64,000 nucleotides of DNA from Caenorhabditis remanei (Eukaryota > Nematoda > Chromadorea > Rhabditida > Rhabditidae). Where the stretch lies: NCBI RefSeq assembly GCF_010183535.1, contig NC_071333.1, positions 6,508,587 through 6,572,586 of the forward strand. Direction: 5' to 3'. Made by a program: the position numbers and the translations under genes. The notes under the pieces are model-generated. The model saw only the letters and a list, made by a program, of their open reading frames with translations. It ran no database searches and was not told the DNA's origin. Positions 34,779 through 46,900 of the stretch are shown one piece after another (position 1 is the first letter of the stretch; each line of letters opens with the position of its first letter).

Positions 34779-36941
34779 ATGCTTGACTATAAGGGAATTT
34801 TGTAAGTTGCAAGTCTAGGAGGAGTCGGAATGAGAGAAAGTTTCTGATATCTGATCCTGAGCATCTTGAGAAGAAAAAGTCAGAGTTGAATCCATATGGC
34901 TCCAATTAGAAATGTAATTTCCCCTCGTAAAATTTAGTTCCTCATCTCATTTCGTTTCGTTTCACACACACTAACATTTGAAAGTGGACGATTGAATCCA
35001 GGAGAAGAAGAAGAAGAAGGAAAAAGAGAAACGAGTGGTGGTGGTGTTTCGTTAAGTGTATTAAATTTGTATACTTTCTACTGAAAGAATTGAAAAGTCA
35101 GTGAGCACTTGGCGCATAAAGCCCACTGACAAATAAATAGTTCTCGATTTCAAATTTTCTTATAAACAAAATATTGAATTACTCTCATTCTTTAGTTCTT
35201 TGGGATACACGGAGAGAATCTAAAACTTGATTATTTTATGAAAACAAAAATTGTTTATTTTAGAACCAACATTACGGGTTTCACGAAGACAAACTTCTAC
35301 GTGGCGTTACGACGAGGAGGCCGGAATTCTACCAACACCTCGGTCACTTCCTCAGGAACCACTTCTTCCGCTTCAACATCTCGGCAAGGAGGCCAACAAC
35401 AGGAACGGGGAAGAGATCAGGAAAAGAGCCGTCGTCACGTTCGTTTGTCGTCAGAGGAGGCTAGAACAACAACAATCATGGGTCGTGAGGCTCGTGAAGA
35501 TGGAATCTACACAGAGGAGAATGGTGCTGGATCACCATTTGTCGTAGTTGTCTCTCGTTACAATCTTGGAGACATGAATGTTGAAAAAGAAGCTGACAAA
35601 AAGAAGAAGAAGGGGAGAAAGAATCATGAACTCAACATTCCAAAACGCGACATGTTTGCTCCAGACTTTGTTATTCAGCCGGATGAGGATCTTCCAGGAT
35701 TCACACCGATTGTTAGCGATTTCGACTCCGATGAAGATCTATATGAAGCAGAAGAGGAAAACTTCCGTCGCGCATCTCTAACTATGCCACCACCATTGAT
35801 GGGATGCAATCCAGATGTTCCAAATGAATACGATCCAGTCATTGGAATCATCTCGATTCAAGGAGTGCCGATTCCACGCAGCCGTCCGATCGACATTGTG
35901 CCAAATCGCGAGCCACCGTTTCATTTTTTTGGGGTAAACGGTGATCTCCAAGTCATGCTGATAACTGAGCGGTGAGTGATTTTTTTATTCGAACATTCTA
36001 GATTTGGATTCCCTATCTCCTCTCATTATTTGCCAAGGCGACTGTTACAATTTCCCACCTTATATTGTGGTCTAGAAACCTGTACAGTTGGAGCAATAAA
36101 TGGAAACTCCTGAAGCGTCTCTCTGTCCCGCTCATCCTGTTGTTCCAATATTCCAACAGCCCAGTGATTATTGAGCAATGCGCATGTGCGGGACAGATTG
36201 TATGCTGCCATTTGTCCCGCGGTCTCAAAACACGTTTTATCAACTTCAGCCAAGGTTGAAGATCTCATAAATATAAATGTAATTTCAGAATGTACGATGT
36301 CTTCAAGGAAAGAGTGCGCACCAAAGGAAAGAAACAAATGTTCACCTTGATGGAGAACATGGCAATGGCACTCACCTGTGGTCAAATGTGTGGACGACTG
36401 GTGCCAGTTCAAATGATGGACGAGTCCCTCTTCTACTATGACTATGAAACCGTCACTTTCTTGTCTAAAGAAGAACTTGTCAATCTTTTGATCCTTTGTG
36501 AGCCGGATGATATTGAAAACAACTCAGTGGCTGCTTCGTATCCAGATATGTTCTATCGTGAAAACCCAGAGCATAAGCTGGAGAGAAACAAGTTCTACCA
36601 GCACTTGATGGAACGTTCGAAGATTTATCTCCGTCGTACTGACTACATGGTTAAGATGAATCATCAGGATTTCACAGTTCCATTTGTCGATACTGTGGAC
36701 ACTGAGCAAAATCAACGCTTGGTAAGAATATATTCCAGATTTCCCAATATCTCCTAAATTTCAGACCATCGAACGCCAGATCAAAGACAACAAGCTCAAG
36801 GACATTAAGAAACTTGACGAGCTCATTGAATCCATCAGCCAGAATCTCGAAGAAGCCGAACGTCTTCAAGGCCTTGACTTTGTTCGTCGTAGCACTCTAG
36901 CCCTCTATGACGCTCGTGTTGTTATTCCCTCAGTCAATTAA
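34779..36941 (+). CDS. mir-233 host gene, unrecognised protein
   Basis: Exons 34779-34801, 35264-35971, 36289-36721 and 36765-36941 close in frame to 446 aa from the ATG at 34779. The frame stays open back to the 3' splice site at 34726 (RFYLNLVNNKHTGHFT), so the real protein may extend through upstream exons. The product has a Ser/Thr/Gln-rich segment, a Lys-rich run (ADKKKKKGRK) and an acidic DFDSDEDLYEAEEE region. A conserved-looking globular part follows (VNGDLQVMLITERMYDVF to LRRTDYMVKMNH), then a C-terminal coiled-coil-like helix (RQIKDNKLKDIKKLDELIE). I do not recognise the family. The 317-nt intron 35972-36288 contains mir-233 on the same strand, so both can come from one transcript. 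I recall the C. elegans host as W03G11.4. Confidence 0.75.
36113..36207 (+). ncRNA. mir-233: microRNA mir-233 precursor
   Basis: The mature arm at 36171-36193 begins TTGAGCAATGCGCATGTGCG, which matches miR-233 as I remember it along its whole length, including the seed TGAGCAA. It sits on the 3' arm of a good hairpin. CTGTCCCGC (36123-36131) pairs perfectly with GCGGGACAG (36187-36195), further pairing (TTCCAATA opposite TATTGAGCAA) continues toward the loop, and the terminal loop lies around 36152-36165. The precursor differs at many stem and loop positions from the C. elegans one, with changes that keep pairing, which is the pattern expected of an orthologue. It lies in the sense orientation inside an intron of the host gene. 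miR-233 acts in Argonaute complexes to repress target mRNAs. Confidence 0.95.
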
Positions 36942-39599
36942 TCATTTTCTTCTTTTCTTTGCTTTCACCAAGCTTATTTTTCCACTTCTCAAACTTTTTC
37001 TTTTCTCTACTTTTCACCTCTGGCTTCTTAGTTTTGTGGTTGACGGTATAGTTCTAGCAGTCTTTTTTTTCTTCATTTTTCAGTCAGCGCTTGCGCTTCG
37101 AGCTATCCCGTGTTACCGTCCCCATGAAAATCAACTCTGGTAGTTTTTCGTTTCAAAAGAAAAAACAAAATCCAAAAATTTATTTTTTCAGTTTCTCTCT
37201 TTTATGATTTGAGTAACCAGGTCATGAAAATGACATCTCTCCCAATCATACTAGTTCCCCGTGGAGAATTCCTGTCACTTTTCATTTTTCTTTTTTTCAA
37301 AAAATATCAAAACTGATACTGTCAGTTTTATTTTTTCATTTCCAGTCTTTGGTTAAGGCTTTACCCGTCAATTTTTAGTCACTGAACTTTGTTTAGTGCA
37401 TTTTAGTCATTTCACTTTCCCTCTCCCAATGAAAATCTCCTTGTCCATCCACTTCTCTCCGAATCTAGTTAGATATTGTTCCCATCTCTTCCATATTTTC
37501 TAGTATTTTGTCACTACCGACCCAGTATTACATGTTTCCCATCTTTCCATCATTATTCAGGCAACAGAAACAAATTGACATGTCAGTTCGATGTTATTTT
37601 CAATTCCCAACTTTGAAAAAAATCATAACAACTCAGTTCAATTTCTTTCTGTTTTTGGATCCCCCAAGTTTTACAAACAACCACACTACGTTTGTGCATT
37701 GATCCCTCTTCCATTTTCATGTTCAACTCTATGCACTCATGTCAGCTACGCTGCCACCCATTAACCCTCTCTCAATTTCCGAAAATCAATATATCTCTAA
37801 ACACTAACATTTTTTGACCTATTATTCCTATTTATCCCTCTCCTGCGATGCAACACATGCGACATGATAGCAGTGGATAGCAACTCTTGCTCAAGGCCCA
37901 TGTCGCCATTCTGGGTAAGAACATTTGTTTAGTTTCTGAATACTTATTACTAATTTTTCTATTTTCCAGATGTCTTCATGACCATCCAAAAGTTCTTATC
38001 CACTGCCACGTCACAAATGCACAACTTTCAACTAACACAATTTTATTGTCCCAAAATTTCAGTTATTTTACTCCCCACCCAAAAAAATATTCTCATTGAT
38101 TCATGTAGTGTTTTTCTGTGCTCCAAACGTTTTTGTGATTTCCTTAAGTAATCATTTTTCTGTTTTGTAATCGCTTGAATAAATGTAGACTCTAAAAAAC
38201 AGGTGTTTCTTATTTTCAGATTGAGCGTTTCTTCAAAATCATTATTGTCGGCAAGTTTCAAGTTGTCGAGAGTTTATTTTTTCGGCAAGTTTATTAAAAG
38301 TTTTGAAAACAGCTAGGTAAACTATTGACACATTATATGAATGAGTAACCTCTCCAAAACAACAAAAAAACATGATGAATGATGTAAAGTCAGACTTAAC
38401 AAAACAGTGATGAAAATAATGAAGTTGAGAAGAGTGTTTATGCGAGTGTCACATAAATTTTTTGAACCTTGTATTCAGTTTCCTGGATATAAATATCCAA
38501 CAGACCGCGTTTTCTCAATTGGAAGAAAGGATCATTGCAACCGGCCAGACTGTGAAAAAGCTTTGAGACAATTTTATATTGGAGTTCCCAGCCATGGGGA
38601 ATCGTTGCTTTTTCAGGCGGCCGAGTAGAGGACAAGTAGATTAGTCGAGGTTCAAAAGTTCAGCTCAATTGGTTGTACCGCGGCCTAGGTGGCTCTAAAA
38701 GCCGCTGGCCTCTAATTTTATGATCGTTTTTACAACAAAAACTGACTAAATACCGCTATTTTTGACGACTGTTAATCACATCACTGCTTAAATTATGAGT
38801 TGAGGTTTTATTGTTCCTATCTAGGCGTAACTAAATTCCATATCTGCACTGCTTGCTTCTCAAATAAAAATTGAGTCATAATTTGTATTTCAGCATAAAC
38901 ACTTTCTAATAGTTCAATTCTTTCGAAATATTTGAAAATTTTATAAAATCTCTTGAGGCAAAAAATGAGTAACATTTGAGTTTTAATCATCCAGAGTCAC
39001 AAGACATGCACTTCTTCCTAAGAACAGCTCTAATTATCATAGATTTGCTTGAAACTTTTGATCTTTCAAATTGAAAAATTGGAATTGAATGCAAAAAGAA
39101 GCACTTTCAAACTAAATCTCACGTGAGAAAAAAAATAATTTCGAAACATATTCCTTCTCCAATTTTCTAGGACAGCCGTTTCGGGAAACGATGATGGAAA
39201 GAGAGCGGCGGTGCTTTTACGTTTCATTTTCCCTCTTCCCGTCCGTGTCGCATAGCAACTTCTTTTTTCCTCCCAAAATGCATAGGCTCTGCTTCTTTCA
39301 CCACAGGCTTCACCAATACTGATGAGAGCCGGCAGGGGGAAGAGAGAAGCCTGAGAAGGAGTAAGTGGTGACTACCAGTTTTATTTTTCACTTCTCACTC
39401 TTTTCTTCATAACATATTCACCGTCTTTTTTTCAACTTATTTTTGCTTATCTTGTTCGGCAGACTATTGTTTTTCAGCTTTTTTGACGTTCAAGAGACCA
39501 ACCACTTTTCATTATTATAATAAGATCTCATATTCCATATTCAGAAAAAATAAGACTTTCAAGAGGAAATTGAACGATCTCCAATTTCCGTTGACAATA
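36942..39599. other. 3' flank and upstream region, no gene seen
   Basis: Holds the 3' UTR of the mir-233 host, a candidate extra 3' exon at 37084-37143, and the promoter of the GPR180-like gene. A TGTTTTTCAG acceptor ends at 39478, ahead of that gene's ATG. A short repeat-like GC stretch lies at about 38678-38711. The 74-codon plus frame at 38407-38628 lacks support. Confidence 0.45.
37084..37143 (+). CDS. candidate alternative last exon of the mir-233 host
   Basis: A good acceptor (CATTTTTCAG) ends at 37083. Two frames behind it look coding-like. One gives QRLRFELSRVTVPMKINSG and runs into a GTAGTT donor-like site. The other ends QLW then TAG at 37141-37143. The matching donor in the preceding exon (around 36914-36920) is weak, so use of this exon is uncertain. 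Confidence 0.25.
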   Translation, partial: SALALRAIPCYRPHENQLW

Positions 39600-42000
39600 A
39601 TGATTCACGTTAAACCCAAAATTATCATTTTATTGGCCATATTCTGTTATCATCATAACATTGTTACTGGCAAACGAACAAACGGAATTCTTAAATCTGA
39701 ACTGGTACGATTGCAACAAGTCATGGGGTTCCAGTTTTGGATTTAATAATTATCTTCCAGGATTTTGCCTATCTCGATCGATTTTGTTTTCAATCTGACA
39801 CAGGCGCTCTGGAATACACTTTCAAATATCCCATGGTAACCGGAACTTGTTATTCTTTTTCTTACATCACTTTATTTTTATCTGATTTTTTTTCAGTTTT
39901 ACCCCACACAAATGTTGCTTTTATATTTTGACACGGAAGACCAGTGGCCAAGAGCGTATAAAGAATTGGAAGTGAGTAAGGTTTCCCAGAAACCAACGAA
40001 ATATTCAAATGTTTCAGACATGTGAGGATCGCGTGACTCTTTTAACCAATCATTCCGATAACCATCAGATTGTAAGCATTCGTTTTTATTTGCTCGTTTC
40101 ATAAATGAACTATGTTTTTAGGTTTATCTGAGTCCTCTGGTGCCTGACAGCTTTGGAAATGGACGATGTGAAATACGTCAAGATGCTCTATCAGCGGACT
40201 GGGTAGTCTGCTCAGGAACTCGTGTCTTCCGGTTGGTATTTATAACTAATGTGATGTTCTGTTAACCAACGTTCTGAATTATCAATTTTCAGTTCTGCAA
40301 GAAGTCGGTGGTGGTTTTTAGCAGTTGCAAACTGTGATCCTGACGAAGCGGCAGAACGGAGAATGTACAATGATAATGAATCTTATGGAGTGTATGTTGA
40401 GTTTTCACTTCAAATGACTAACGGAAGACCTACTGAAGTTTTGAAGTACCAGTTTTCAATTGACCAGTGGCGTAAGTGACAGTGAAATTGTTTCAATAAC
40501 TTTTTTTACTACAGTAATCCTACCGTCCGACACCTTATTCCTAGCACTCCAATGTGTTCTAATTGTTTGCGTATTGTTCATTGGAAGTGAGTAAATCATG
40601 GAATGGTTACCACACTTCTGTTTTGTTATTTCAGAAAGTCTATCAGCACGTCGTCTTTATCATAACACGTTCCGCATGTGCTCTCAGTCAATCGTCCTGA
40701 ACACAATTGGATTAGGATTTCTGGTCACCAACTATGTTATTTACGCAATAGATGGAATAGGCCTACCGCTTATAATGATATCGGGACAATTGATTCGGTA
40801 AGTGAAGAACAACGACATGTAAATGGTAATTATGATAAGAATCTGGTTAATTGGTTTGCAGCGCACTGGGAGAGATGCTATTTATGTACATGTGTCTTGT
40901 ACTGGCCCGTGGATTAAACGTAACAAAGATGCGATTGACCTTGGTGAATACACAATAAAGAGATTTCGGCTTTTATGAGGAAACGTTTTTCAGATGGATA
41001 AATTGTTCCTCACGATCATGTTTTTTGTCTTTATCTGCTCGTATTTACTCATGGAATTTTGGGAAGTGAAGGTGGGTTGAGAATTCTCAGTAATTCAATT
41101 CAATTTTGATAATAGAAAGGTTAGAACTTGAACAGAAGCTCGATAATAGTTACAGTATGAACATTTAATTCAACTCTTCCAATCTATAATTTGAGCTCCG
41201 CATAACAAATTTTGATAATTATTCATGACAATAATGTGACTACAGTAATTGCAGTCAATCCAAAGATCAAAACATCTTCATTTTAGTATTTCGATCCGGC
41301 TATGGTGTATGCTCCATCCGAATCCCTACCAGGATATTTGCTTGCTGTTTGGCGTCTCATCGCGTGGGTCTTCTTTTCTTCAGCTGCAATGATGTCTCGA
41401 AGTGTTTCCCCTCAAAAAGCTCCCTTTTTCTTGAATTTTGTGTTGATGATGACACCTTGGTAAGTTGGAAGCAGGTGATATCAGGTCAGTATTAAATATT
41501 TATAGGTTCTGGGCGCCACCAATCTTTATACTAGTTGCAAATTTTTTGCTCAACAATTGGGTTCGGGCGGAAGTGGTTAACATCGTGGAAAATATTGTCA
41601 CATTTTACGGATACATTGTTTTCTTGGTTTGTTTTTGTCTAGTTTTTCAATTTTCATATTTCTCCTTTTCAATCAGTGTTCTTAGTATGAATTATGTTTT
41701 TCAGTATTTGTCCCGACCGACCGACGGCAACCACAACTTTCCATTTCACATCAGAACCACTCAAGTCGACATTGATATTGGATTTGATCCACAGACCGCT
41801 TATGTATGCTAACCTGGCTTTAAATAAAAATTAAATTATATTTTTAGGCCGAGAACAACGGAAATAACATTAATGATGGAATGCATGGAGTCATGGAGCT
41901 CGCTGTGACAAGTGGGGACGATCCGGAGAAGGATAGTGGAAGTGATGAAATAATTGAAGACCGAGGGGTGTTGGAACGACCACAAATCACAACTTCTTAA
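39600..42000 (+). CDS. GPR180/TMEM145-type seven-helix receptor-like protein
   Basis: Fourteen exons from 39600-39704 to 41848-42000 close in frame to 512 aa. A signal peptide (IIILLAIFCYHHNIVTG) is followed by an N-terminal lumenal domain with paired Cys (TCEDRVTLL, GRCEIRQ, DWVVCSG) and WWFLAVANCD, a signature-like stretch of the intimal-thickness-receptor/GPR180/TMEM145 group. Seven hydrophobic helices follow, for example LFLALQCVLIVCVLFIG and LFLTIMFFVFICSYLL. A hydrophilic, acidic C-terminal tail has no clear motif. Members of this family are seven-pass proteins whose ligands and coupling are not well defined, and some act in the secretory pathway. The first in-frame ATG after the acceptor at 39478 is 39600. 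The gene converges on the ion channel gene that ends at 42472. Confidence 0.82.
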
Positions 42001-42471
42001 AATCAATCACCTGTGGATTATCTCAATATCAACAGTTAACGCGGTGTTTTCAAACTTTTTTCTGTTCATTGATATTATCTTTAGTCAATCTAATATTTCC
42101 TCAAAAAAAACAATCATATTTAACTGCGATCAGATTTTCCGAAAACCCATAATCCTGTGTAAAAACATATTTTGAAGAAACTCTTCCATTATTAAAATAA
42201 AATTTGGTTCACAAATATTGTCATTGTATTCAATCAACCAGTAAGTTTTTCAGAACTTGCAAACATACGGTATAAAACAATATCTGACACTTGAAACCTC
42301 GATTTTGTTTGTTTTTTTTTTCATTTATTTTCGATAATCAAATGCAAGTGTTGCATAACAAAACAGTTGAGGTTAACTATAATTGTTTTTCCGATAACTA
42401 TAATTGTTTATATAAAAATAAGAATCATGAATGATGGATTGAAAAATTGAATACATTTAACAGTTGGGTTA
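42001..42471. other. intergenic, convergent 3' ends
   Basis: 3' flanks of the GPR180-like gene (+) and the second ion channel gene (-). ATTAAAATAAAATTT near 42191-42205 offers poly(A) signals for the plus gene. No gene seen. Confidence 0.5.
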
Positions 42472-43978
42472 CTAAGAATAAATTATGACATTGTACAAAT
42501 TCACAATGCAGAGAAAAAAGTAAAGAGCTGGCCGAATCTTATCAATAGCTAAAACAATCATCAATAACACATGATATGATTCGTGTAAATAGTATTTGGA
42601 TGGCGCATTGATTGGGAAATCGTATTTCACGCGAACTTGCCAAGAGAAGATTCTCCAAACTATGAAGAACACAGTTTCCAAAGCCAAGCAGCCAGCAATT
42701 GTAACTGAAATAGTTTTTGTTATTCGAAGAAAAGAAATATTAGATTATTACCAATGGGTGGAGTACTATCAAAATCCGCGGGTAAATAAGATTCCATTGT
42801 CATAAAATTCACAAATTGAATTGCAAAAGAACCGATGAGAACAAACAATTCCATACCAGGAAGCAAGCAGCCGCATGAACCGATCAATCTAAACCTTTAA
42901 TGTGAACTTGTTCATTTAAAATTTTGAACTTACAAGGTGATTGTAATCAGTGAAGCTCTGAGTTGAACACCCGTTATCCTATTAAATCGTTGAAAGACGA
43001 ATTCGAAAGTTAGGACGGAAACAGTTTGATCCGCTTGATCCCTGAACCAAACAATAATGAGAATCCGAAAAGTTATAAAGTTAAATGACCTGTTCAATTT
43101 TCTTGAAGTCTCTGTAGTTGACAAAAAATCAACATAGGCCAGAATATCCATGATCCAAAATTCTTGGACACTTACTGATCGCTCCCCGTGTTTTGTTATG
43201 TAAACAATGTCCACGGATTCGTTCATGATGACTCTGAACATGAGACCAATTATTTCAAAACTAAAAGGCAAATCTTACTCATCTGCAAATGATGACGGGG
43301 CTATACGAATTGGGCACTTAACATAATCAGCAGGGTACGTCGAGTAGTCAAATTCACAACTCACTGAAACAGTTGTGTCGATATGAACTGTGAGACGTCC
43401 TTTGTTGTTTACAAAAAAGTTTTCGATAAAGATGGTTTGCAACAAACTTTCTCTGCTGTCATGTCCAATCCTGAAAATATTCAAACAATTCTTTCCTAAT
43501 ATTATTTGTCGTATGCTTACACATTAACAATAGCAATGTTGGGTGCCCAGATCTCGTATTGATCGAATACACTAGAATCGCCCATGAATACTCCTATGTC
43601 AGAATAATTTGCCGGATTCCAACACAGTTTTTCGTCAAACCAGGTCTAAAATAAAATATATCTCTGTTTTACAAATAAAACTCACGATTGCAAGCTGGAA
43701 ATTCATTTCCATCAAACCTCGATTTTGATCGATGTTCATGACGTGGCGAATACTAAAATTAACACTGACATTTAATGGCTGAGCGACTGGCCGAATTCCA
43801 TCCTGTTTTCCAAGAACATCTTCAATCAGTTTTTCCTGTAAAAATAAGTATTTTGTAAGTGGTAACTTATGTCACAGAAACACACCCGAATTTCATTCTT
43901 CTCATGTTTGTTGAGATTTGAACTCATAACAGGCGAAATGGCAAGTAGCAACAGGATCACAATAAGAAGGCGAGACAT
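42472..43978 (-). CDS. divergent Cys-loop ligand-gated channel subunit
   Basis: Eight exons (43978-43886, 43835-43686, 43645-43521, 43470-43279, 43233-43090, 43041-42934, 42888-42752, 42704-42472) close in frame to 393 aa. A signal peptide (MSRLLIVILLLLAISPVMSS) leads a ligand-binding domain with LAITWFDEKLCWNPANY, EIWAPNIAIVNV and a Cys-loop (Cys, 13 residues, Cys, around YSTYPADYVK). Four hydrophobic helices follow, but the second (ELFVLIGSFAIQFVNFMTM) does not show the usual cationic or anionic pore sequence. The third and fourth are separated by a short loop of about 20 residues. It is probably a nematode-expanded lgc subunit with unknown ligand, and possibly an accessory subunit. It is only weakly similar to the channel at 12-13.7 kb, so the two are not a recent duplication. 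Confidence 0.82.
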
Positions 43979-46900
43979 TGTTAGAAGTATCACCAGAATT
44001 CACAGGAGTGTTATAGCAATGAATGGGAAAATGAAGAAAGAATTCAATGAAAATTGATACACAATTTGTTTATTGCGATTTTCAACAATTTTTGCAGGGA
44101 TGTGTGAAGGTAAAACAATCGAAAGTTTATGAATTTTCTCTTCTGTTTATATTCAATCAATTTTTAAGTAAACAGTTGAATATCGGATTGCAAAAATCAT
44201 TTCATTGAGCAATGAATCTTGTGTAAAGAATCAGAGAACAGATAACGAGTTGGAAAGTTTGGAACTTGATTAATGTTTCCAGATTCTGCAAGATTTTTAT
44301 GAGTAATCTTCGCATAAAAGTCATACATAGAAAAACATATTCTCGCTCTACTAAAATGTCCAATAATGTCAAGAGAAACGCGTTTATGGGTTTTCTGATA
44401 TATCTACTATAAATACTAAAGCTTTCGATCTTGTCTTACTTTTTAGTTAGGAGTTATTGATGTAACCCCCAATACTCGTAATGGTTGAGTTCTAAGCAGT
44501 TGATATATCATTCTCTTTAAAAATTTCTTTGCATTGAAATATCTTTATTTATTGCTTTTTTCTTTTCAAAAAATATTTTAAACGTCGCTCAAAAATCATA
44601 TAGGATATTTATCGCCTTTCCAATCGTTTTTCGTTTTTCTCCCATCTCTTCGTTGCATGAAAAATAATCCATGAAATAAGAAAAATGACTTCCGAACAAT
44701 TGTTTTCTCAGAGTTCCTCGTGGAAATACGTCGCTCCCACGTCTTATAATCCACCTTTTTGCGAATCTGGGAACCCGAAATCCGCGGCACTCGCCTGGTT
44801 AATTGAGCGACCTACATCTTAATTTCACACACGCCGTGTCCACACTTTTCCACGATTTTGTGTTTCAAGACGAGTACCGATACGGTGTGTTCTATTGTTC
44901 CGGGATGGATTGCGCTTTATTCACAAGTGCATAAGAATAGTAAATTATTGTCGGAAGGAGGAGAGAGATGGTGTCCTTTCTCTATGTTTGCAACAATCCT
45001 AACGCATCCGTATGGAAGTGGACAAGTGGTGGCATCTCTTTCTGGATTCATTTCTTATGCATTGCCTATTTTTATGCTTTTTCCTCTGCTCCATTAGAAC
45101 TCTCATTTCTAGTTTCGCAGTCATGGAGGTCAAATTAATTTGCTAGTTCCGTTCAAATTGTTGGACTTTCCCCTTCTTTTCAAATCGCTTCTTACAGACT
45201 CAACCCTCAAAATCATCTTCATTGTTTCTAATCGTCCCAGTTTCCTCCTGCGTGCCACACAGTTGCCTCTAAACAAAGGTGACAGATTAACAAATGGCAA
45301 CACGAGGAGTACCACCCATCTCATTTCCTTGCCTATCGCGCACCAACTAATGACTATGTAAACGTTCCAACGTATAATCCTCTATGTTAACATAATATTA
45401 GTATCATGGAAAATTACTGTAGAACTCGAATTGGCAGACTTCCGGTGCTTATGTCTCGTATGGTTTTCAGAGACAAAATAGGAAACTAAAAACGTTCTGT
45501 AATGCTAGAAAACATACGAATATAAATAAGCATCGTTTCCCATTTACATCCCCTTTTCTAAACAAACTATCCCGTCTCTTCATCTTCTCCTTGAAATCAT
45601 CGTTCCACACCCGTTTATTCGAATTGTCAGTTGACAGACAGGCAAAACGAGGGCACAAAAAGTGGAAGGTGAATGAATGTGTCGGTGTCGACACATGGAT
45701 CTCCCTCTTTTTCTCGAATCGCTTCAAATTGGCCGTGATCTAACCGTAACCAAAGCTTTTGTGTCGGTTTTTGTGCCAACAATTAACCCAGGTTGAGGTC
45801 GGCGCATGTTTTTTTCTTCTGACGGCTTCAAAAAAGATCGCCTTGCATCAAACAGAAGGATTTGTTATTCTTTTGCGTCAATGGTCCCTTGATTACATCT
45901 AATCCCTCGTTCTTTCCAAAAACCCCTCACCTTATGTATGTATGTATACTCTTTACCCCTATTATTAGTCAAAAATCCATGCGGACCCGTCGTCCAAACC
46001 CTCTAATCATGTCTCATATTCTTGTTCATCTTGTTTCTGTTTCTGTGCCCTTCATCACTCCTCTTCCGTTCATATTTTAGGGATGATTTTCGGCTCGTAT
46101 TTCTTTTGCCCTCCGTTCCTCTATCCTTACTCTATCTTTAGTTTCCCATTGCCATTAAACCTTGATTAATTACCTTGTTCGCCCTCCCTCCGACCTCAAC
46201 ACCTCATAGGAACGTGTTGTTTGTGAGTTAGGTCAGGTAAATAATAAATTCGCAGGTGATAACAAGACACGTTCATGGGTTTCCCATGGACCTCATTACT
46301 TGATAAGGTCGAGTAGAAGACGTTACGAAATCTCTTAGGTAACAGATTATTCACCTCACTTTTTCTCCATTTCTTTATCCATCATTGGTGATTGAACTTC
46401 TAGCCTACATCTCTGCAAAAACTGTTTTCAGATTCTTGATATGATTGTCTTGTTTGTTGCCTTTTGCACAGTTTCAATATGTTTTTCTCATCACACCACC
46501 CACATAACATTCTTCATATATAACCGGTCAATGGAGCCGGAGCGCATCATATCTATCCCTGCTCTTGCTCCTTTCTTCTTGAGGCCACTTGATCAAGAAG
46601 CATAAAAGGAGGTCCAAGGCAGCTGCTTGTTCGACTTTCGATTCTTCATATTAAAATGGGTTCTATCTCTATGGTCTATTGAACAACAATTATGTAGAGA
46701 AAGTGAGCCGCCAGACAGTGTGAAAAGATTGCCGAAATAGAGAAGTGCGACTCATCCACTTATCACCAGAAGACTATTTGCTCCAACCGACTGAAGCGAG
46801 CCGGTGGGCTCTGAAGATGGCTCCACTTGCCGGTTAGTGAGAGGATGAGTGATAAACAGGCAAGAAATTTCTCACACCATATTAGTCACATTTTCCTACT

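Noticed and set aside
38407..38628. Plus frame of 74 codons downstream of the mir-233 host
   Set aside because: It has Cys and aromatic residues but no signal, splice context or family resemblance; probably chance.
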